NCBI RefSeq assembly: GCF_017874735.1
Contig: NZ_JAGGLV010000008.1
Coordinates: forward strand, 186,001 to 250,000
DNA length: 64,000 nucleotides
Direction of reading: 5' to 3'
Source: Paenibacillus silagei
GTDB taxonomy: Bacteria > Bacillota > Bacilli > Paenibacillales > Paenibacillaceae
Shown in pieces: positions 60,133-64,000 of the stretch. The position numbers and the translations under genes are program-made. Below the pieces are notes generated by a model. That model was not told where the DNA came from, made no database searches, and was given only the letters and a program-made list of their open reading frames with translations. Positions within the stretch are counted from its first letter, which is position 1, and the number at the start of each line of letters is the position of its first letter.

Positions 60133-61761
60133 TTACATCAACCGCGGTGAGACTGAACGCTCTTGTTTCTTTAATTCACTCGGGGCTACACCCCAATATT
60201 TACGAAACACTCTGGCAAAATAGCTGACATCACGATATCCTGCCGCTTCTGCTGCATCATACACTTTAACGCCGCTGTATAAGAGCTCTTTGGCATGCTC
60301 CATACTCCGCTTCAGGAGATATTCCGAAATGGATTTCCCTTCCTCCCGCTTAAAGAGCCGGCTAAGGTAAGAGGGATTGACATATAATCTTTCGGCCAGC
60401 GTGTGCAAGGTCAGTTCTTCTTTCCCCAGCATTTCCTCCACGGCCTCGATCATTTGTTTAACGAGCCGATGGCTGGAATGCTTTCGCTCCCGTTCCCGGT
60501 ATTGGGTAATGCGGCTGGCCACTCTTTTGGACCATTCCACGATTTGCTCTTTGGATAGCAGGGATTCAAAGGACAGAAGCATCGAATAATCCTCCTGCAG
60601 CACCTCCTGCATCGACCAGCCCCGCGATTGAATCATACGTGTAAATAAGCTGCTCAAATACAGCAAATGCTCGTATACCTTTTGGGTTGAGACCGCTTGG
60701 GAGTATACGTCCTTGAAGTAGCAGTCTATCAGTTCAGCAACCGTTGCCGCGTGATCCGTATGAACCGCGATCTCCAGCTGCTTTTCGAACTCAGCGTCAT
60801 AGTGAAACGGCTGCTCCATGTTGGTTACGTCCAGGTAAGGAACGAACACCTCATTTCCGTAAATGGCCCGCTCCTGCAGCGCACGGCGTGCCTGCCCGTA
60901 GGACAGCGAAACATGATCCCATGAGCCTGGGGTCCCTAGTCCGGCGCTGGCGGTAAGCTTCAGACACTCTTTAACAATGTTGAAGAGACGGGGAACGTGA
61001 ACATTGATCCGCTGGATGATATCTGGAGCCGATTCTTCCGGTTTTCCTAAAAAGAGCAGCACGGTTGCTCCGTCCGCATCATTAAAGACCCGGCAGTCTT
61101 CATGCTGTAAACATTCAGCCGCTATGCATTCCAGCGAAAACTGCAGCAACGCCTGATCCGAAGACGTAAACCGTTCTCCTTGCTCGTGAATCGGATCGAT
61201 TTCACATACGGCTACAGCAAACCAGGTATAGTGGGCAAGCTCCAAATTCAGCTCCTCCATATGCTTCTTGAGCTCCCAGTCCGCATACCGGCCCTGTATC
61301 CAGTTTCTATAAAAATCATCCTGGAGCTGAGGCAGGCGATCCTGCCATTTTCGCTCCAGCTCAATCATGCTGTGCTTTTCCATCAGTTCCTCTCGTATCT
61401 CTTCCGCAGCCGCAAGAATAGCCTTCAAAATTTCATCGTCTCCGGCCGGCTTCAGCAAGTACTTCATGACGCCAAGCCCCACAGCAGCCTGCGCATACGG
61501 GAAATCGTCATGGCCGCTTAAAATCACGATTTTCATGTTCGGTTCCTGCTGCAGCACCGTTTTCGCCAAGGTCAACCCGTCCATCTCCGGCATCTCGATA
61601 TCGAGCAGCATGATATCCGGCTTCCTGCGCCCGATCATGGACAGCGCTTCTAAGCCGTTCTCGGCAAGCGCCACTACTTCGATGCCATGCTCATTCCACG
61701 GTATATTATTGGCCAGGCTATTCAATATTCGAATTTCATCTTCAACAATCATGAGATTCAT
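60133..61761 (-). CDS. YesN-like response regulator with AraC DNA-binding domain
   Basis: A 542-residue response regulator. The receiver domain has the acidic pair VEDE (Glu7, Asp8), the phospho-accepting Asp54 in MLLDIEMPEMDG and Lys104 region LLKPAG. A long middle part (about 130-430) is typical of YesN regulators. The C-terminal AraC domain shows TLHTLAERLYVNPSYLSRLFKREEGKSISEYL and VYDAAEAAGYRDVSYFARVFRKYWGVAPSELKK. It overlaps the sensor kinase gene by 20 nt. It likely activates uptake and breakdown of a sugar, the neighbouring solute-binding protein being the probable target. Confidence 0.92.
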   Translation of the reverse strand: MNLMIVEDEIRILNSLANNIPWNEHGIEVVALAENGLEALSMIGRRKPDIMLLDIEMPEMDGLTLAKTVLQQEPNMKIVILSGHDDFPYAQAAVGLGVMKYLLKPAGDDEILKAILAAAEEIREELMEKHSMIELERKWQDRLPQLQDDFYRNWIQGRYADWELKKHMEELNLELAHYTWFAVAVCEIDPIHEQGERFTSSDQALLQFSLECIAAECLQHEDCRVFNDADGATVLLFLGKPEESAPDIIQRINVHVPRLFNIVKECLKLTASAGLGTPGSWDHVSLSYGQARRALQERAIYGNEVFVPYLDVTNMEQPFHYDAEFEKQLEIAVHTDHAATVAELIDCYFKDVYSQAVSTQKVYEHLLYLSSLFTRMIQSRGWSMQEVLQEDYSMLLSFESLLSKEQIVEWSKRVASRITQYRERERKHSSHRLVKQMIEAVEEMLGKEELTLHTLAERLYVNPSYLSRLFKREEGKSISEYLLKRSMEHAKELLYSGVKVYDAAEAAGYRDVSYFARVFRKYWGVAPSELKKQERSVSPRLM

Positions 61762-63595
61762 GTTCCGGTTCCCCTCTCTCCTCCCGGCAGCGCTCTGCCG
61801 GCAAATCGATGATCGCCGTCGTTCCGTTCCCTTCCCCGCTGACGATCTTCAATTCCGCCGTCTCCCCATAGTAAATGGTGATTCGAGCCTGGACATTGAG
61901 CAGCGCAAAAAACTCGGAGTTCTTTTCAGGGGGGGCCGTGTAATCCCCGAACCTGATTCTTGCCAGGGCCTGTTGAATCCGCATAAGCCTTGGCCCTGGA
62001 ATCCCTCTTCCATTATCGGTTACCTGGATGATCAGCCGGTCATTAGAGACATCGGTGCGAATGCTCAATGCTCCGCCTCTTTTTCGTTTCTCCAATCCAT
62101 GCAATATGGCATTCTCAACCAGCGGTTGAAGCAGCAGCTTCAGAATATGCAAATGCTGGCTATCCTCAGAAGCGCAGTACTCCACCGTAAACCGCTCGGC
62201 AAAACGGATTTGCTGAATCCGAACATAGTATTGAAGGTGCTTGAATGTTTCCTCCACCGTAAACGACTCCTGCCCTTTGCTCAAACTCAGCCTGAAGAAG
62301 TTCGACAAGTTAAGCACCATCGTACTGATCTCTTCCGCTTCATAATTTTTGGCCGTCCAATAAATCGAATCCAGCGTGTTGTACAAGAAGTGGGGATTGA
62401 TCTGAGCCTGCAGAAATTTGAGCTCCGTCTTGGTCATTCTGAGCTGTTGCTCATAGATGTCCTTGATCAGATGACGCTGCTGACTCGCCGTTTCGTTGAA
62501 AGCCTCCGTTAAATACCCCAACTCGTCCTGCCGCCCGTTCTCCAGCCTGATATTCAGATTGCCTTTACGCAGCTGCCGCATGCCGGACACAAGTCTTGAT
62601 ATCGGAGAAGCAATTCCGCTGTAGATAAACCAGGCAATCCAGACGGCAAGCAGGACACTGAGTGCAATAATGCAGTACGCAAAAATTTGCAGCGGCCTCG
62701 ACTTATCATAAATCTCACGCTCGGGCTGGATCAGCAGCAGCGACCATCCGCTTCGGGGAGAAGTCACCCGCAGAATCAAATTTTTCTCATCCGTTTCCGG
62801 GGTTTCCCGGACAAACACACTGCCTGGCTGGACGTCCCTCCATTCGAAAGACAATGTTTCTGCAGGAGCACTCGATACGATTAACCGCTCCCGGGCATCA
62901 AACAGATAGACCTTGGAGCTGCTGTTCGCCAGCAAATGGGACAACGAGCGGAGCAGCTGATTTTTCGAAATCGACAGCATGAGGACATTTTCGCCTTGTT
63001 CGCCGCGATAGAAATCCATAAGTCTCATCATAATAAGCTGATTCCGGTTATAGATAGGATCCGGGATTCCGGACAAATTTTCTTCATGGCGTTCTGACAA
63101 GTAGTATATGCTTGCGCCATTTGCTTTCAGAGCCTCACCGTACCATGGCTCAGGGCCTTGGGATTCACGGTGCAGCAGCCCGAGCTTTGTTGTGATCAGC
63201 GAGTTGGAGGGACGATGATAAATCATGGTGTCGCTTAAATATTCATTGACCATAGTTATATTCGTAAGCTCTTTCATGACACGCGTGAAGTCCATAATTG
63301 CCCCGGAGGTCAGGGTCTTCTCCTGATGAGACAGCAGGGCGGATAAATTGGTATCAGTTGCGATCAAGGTGGACAGATTGTGGATGCTTTTTAAGGTCAG
63401 GTCAACAAACTCCAACGCGGAGTTCATGGCACTGAGTGTGCGCTCGCCAAGCTCCTGCTCCAAAATCCGCTGAGACTTTACATTGGCAAACATACTGAAC
63501 GCCACCAGCGGCAGCAGGATAAGAAGAAAATAACAGGTAAGCCTAAACTGAATCGACTGCTTCAAGACGTTGCGGAATTGCGTCAGCCACTTCAT
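61742..63595 (-). CDS. YesM-like sensor histidine kinase
   Basis: A 617-residue membrane kinase. The first membrane helix (LTCYFLLILLPLVAFSMFA) and second (about 300-320, FAYCIIALSVLLAVWIAWFIY) frame an extracellular dCache-like sensor of about 260 residues. HAMP follows (SPISRLVSGMRQLRKGNLNIRL). The His_kinase motif FLQAQINPHFLYNTLDSIYW holds the phosphorylated His. The ATPase domain shows LLLQPLVENAILHGLEKRKRGG and VTDNGRGIPG. It pairs with the downstream YesN-like regulator. Confidence 0.92.
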   Translation of the reverse strand: MKWLTQFRNVLKQSIQFRLTCYFLLILLPLVAFSMFANVKSQRILEQELGERTLSAMNSALEFVDLTLKSIHNLSTLIATDTNLSALLSHQEKTLTSGAIMDFTRVMKELTNITMVNEYLSDTMIYHRPSNSLITTKLGLLHRESQGPEPWYGEALKANGASIYYLSERHEENLSGIPDPIYNRNQLIMMRLMDFYRGEQGENVLMLSISKNQLLRSLSHLLANSSSKVYLFDARERLIVSSAPAETLSFEWRDVQPGSVFVRETPETDEKNLILRVTSPRSGWSLLLIQPEREIYDKSRPLQIFAYCIIALSVLLAVWIAWFIYSGIASPISRLVSGMRQLRKGNLNIRLENGRQDELGYLTEAFNETASQQRHLIKDIYEQQLRMTKTELKFLQAQINPHFLYNTLDSIYWTAKNYEAEEISTMVLNLSNFFRLSLSKGQESFTVEETFKHLQYYVRIQQIRFAERFTVEYCASEDSQHLHILKLLLQPLVENAILHGLEKRKRGGALSIRTDVSNDRLIIQVTDNGRGIPGPRLMRIQQALARIRFGDYTAPPEKNSEFFALLNVQARITIYYGETAELKIVSGEGNGTTAIIDLPAERCREERGEPEHESHDC

Positions 63596-63655
63596 ACGAT
63601 TCCCCCACGATTCTGCATGCCTTCATTATAGCTTAGACCCTGTTATCCGTCCTGT

Positions 63656-64000
63656 TCATTGCCCGTTGACTTCCTTCGTCATTTCCTCGCCGCCGTTTTT
63701 CTTCCAGTCTTCAACAAATTGATCAAAGCTGTCTACCGGCTGCTGGCCTATGATGATTTTCGTGAATGCTTCGACCTCCATTTTGGACAGCTTAGGCCCG
63801 TATTTACCCATTCCTGGCGTCGGTACGCCCAGATATTGATTACGGATGGCAACCTCGTTAATCTTGTCGACAATCTCATTCAGCTTAAACTCCATACCGA
63901 GCGAGTCCAGACGCTCTCTGGATACTTCAGAATTGAACGGTACAATCGCTTCGCCGAGCGTTAGCCGGTAAATATGCTTGTTGTGCTCATCAAAGTTCGT
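63656..64000 (-). CDS. Extracellular solute-binding protein, C-terminal part (5' end outside window)
   Basis: A minus-strand frame running off the right edge, 114 residues visible. RLTLGEAIVPFNSEVSRERLDSLG, GMGKYGPKLSKMEVEAFTKIIIGQQPVDSFDQFVEDWKKNGGEEMTKEVN is the C-terminal pattern of Lpl/LplA-like sugar-binding lipoproteins of Paenibacillus (ending in a Trp-Lys-Lys-Asn-Gly-Gly type helix). It is upstream of the YesM/YesN genes on the same strand, with about 60 nt between. It is probably the substrate-binding part of a carbohydrate ABC importer whose permeases lie further upstream. Confidence 0.8.
   Translation of the reverse strand, partial: TNFDEHNKHIYRLTLGEAIVPFNSEVSRERLDSLGMEFKLNEIVDKINEVAIRNQYLGVPTPGMGKYGPKLSKMEVEAFTKIIIGQQPVDSFDQFVEDWKKNGGEEMTKEVNGQ

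Noticed and set aside
1..64000. CRISPR arrays, rRNA and tRNA genes
   Set aside because: I saw no regularly spaced repeats with spacers and no tRNA-like cloverleaf or rRNA sequence; a dedicated scan could still find a tRNA that I overlooked.

Overview
The window looks like a chromosomal segment of a Paenibacillus-type Firmicute. The evidence is Bacillales-type Shine-Dalgarno sequences, an S-layer-homology protein, YesM/YesN-type two-component genes feeding a sugar-type solute-binding protein, and enzymes that by eye resemble Bacillus/Paenibacillus families. All family names come from motif reading; no search was run.

Region 1 (1-11.1 kb) holds housekeeping and stress genes: an alkene/quinone-type oxidoreductase facing a TetR regulator, a GNAT acetyltransferase, an AraC regulator divergent from a GH2 glycosidase, an NlpC/P60 hydrolase, and a MerR regulator divergent from a heterodimeric BmrCD-like ABC exporter. 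The exporter promoter has the 19-bp spacer and inverted repeat typical of MerR control.

Region 2 (11.1-20.5 kb) is a complete opine-metallophore operon in the order cntK-L-M-A-B-C-D-F-E: histidine racemase, nicotianamine-like synthase, opine dehydrogenase, solute-binding protein, two permeases, two ATPases, MFS exporter. It is preceded by a consensus-like promoter and a 14/15 match to the Bacillus Zur box. The specificity residues of CntM point to a staphylopine-type product.

Region 3 (20.5-26.5 kb) is a scar-rich accessory stretch: a broken YeiH gene, an integrase N-terminal stub, a hypothetical gene, a two-gene glycine-zipper membrane pair of unknown function, a histidine kinase stub and a truncated group II intron.

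Region 4 (26.46-40.98 kb, minus strand) is the most unusual part: about 14 tightly overlapping genes forming a carrier-protein-based biosynthetic cluster without NRPS or NIS synthetases. It combines petrobactin-type functions (AsbC, AsbD, AsbE and AsbF-like, i.e. supply and activation of 3,4-dihydroxybenzoate) with butirosin-type functions (BtrJ-like ATP-grasp ligase, BtrK-like PLP decarboxylase). It also has three Cys-His-Asp condensing-enzyme-like proteins, three free carrier proteins, two further adenylating enzymes, a glycosyltransferase and an ABC exporter. I know of no described product for this combination.

Region 5 (41-45.7 kb) is AT-rich and gene-poor, with an archaeo-eukaryotic primase-like protein, a tiny basic protein and a 47-bp perfect palindrome. 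Region 6 (45.7-54 kb) has a giant S-layer-anchored protein built from a tandem duplication, an ECF sigma factor fused to a large YcdB-like domain, and arsC. Region 7 (54-64 kb) has a c-di-AMP (ydaO) riboswitch in front of two small hypothetical genes, a frameshifted exonuclease, a TetR/nitronate monooxygenase pair, a SUFU-domain protein, an FAD oxidoreductase, and a YesN/YesM two-component pair followed at the window edge by a solute-binding protein.
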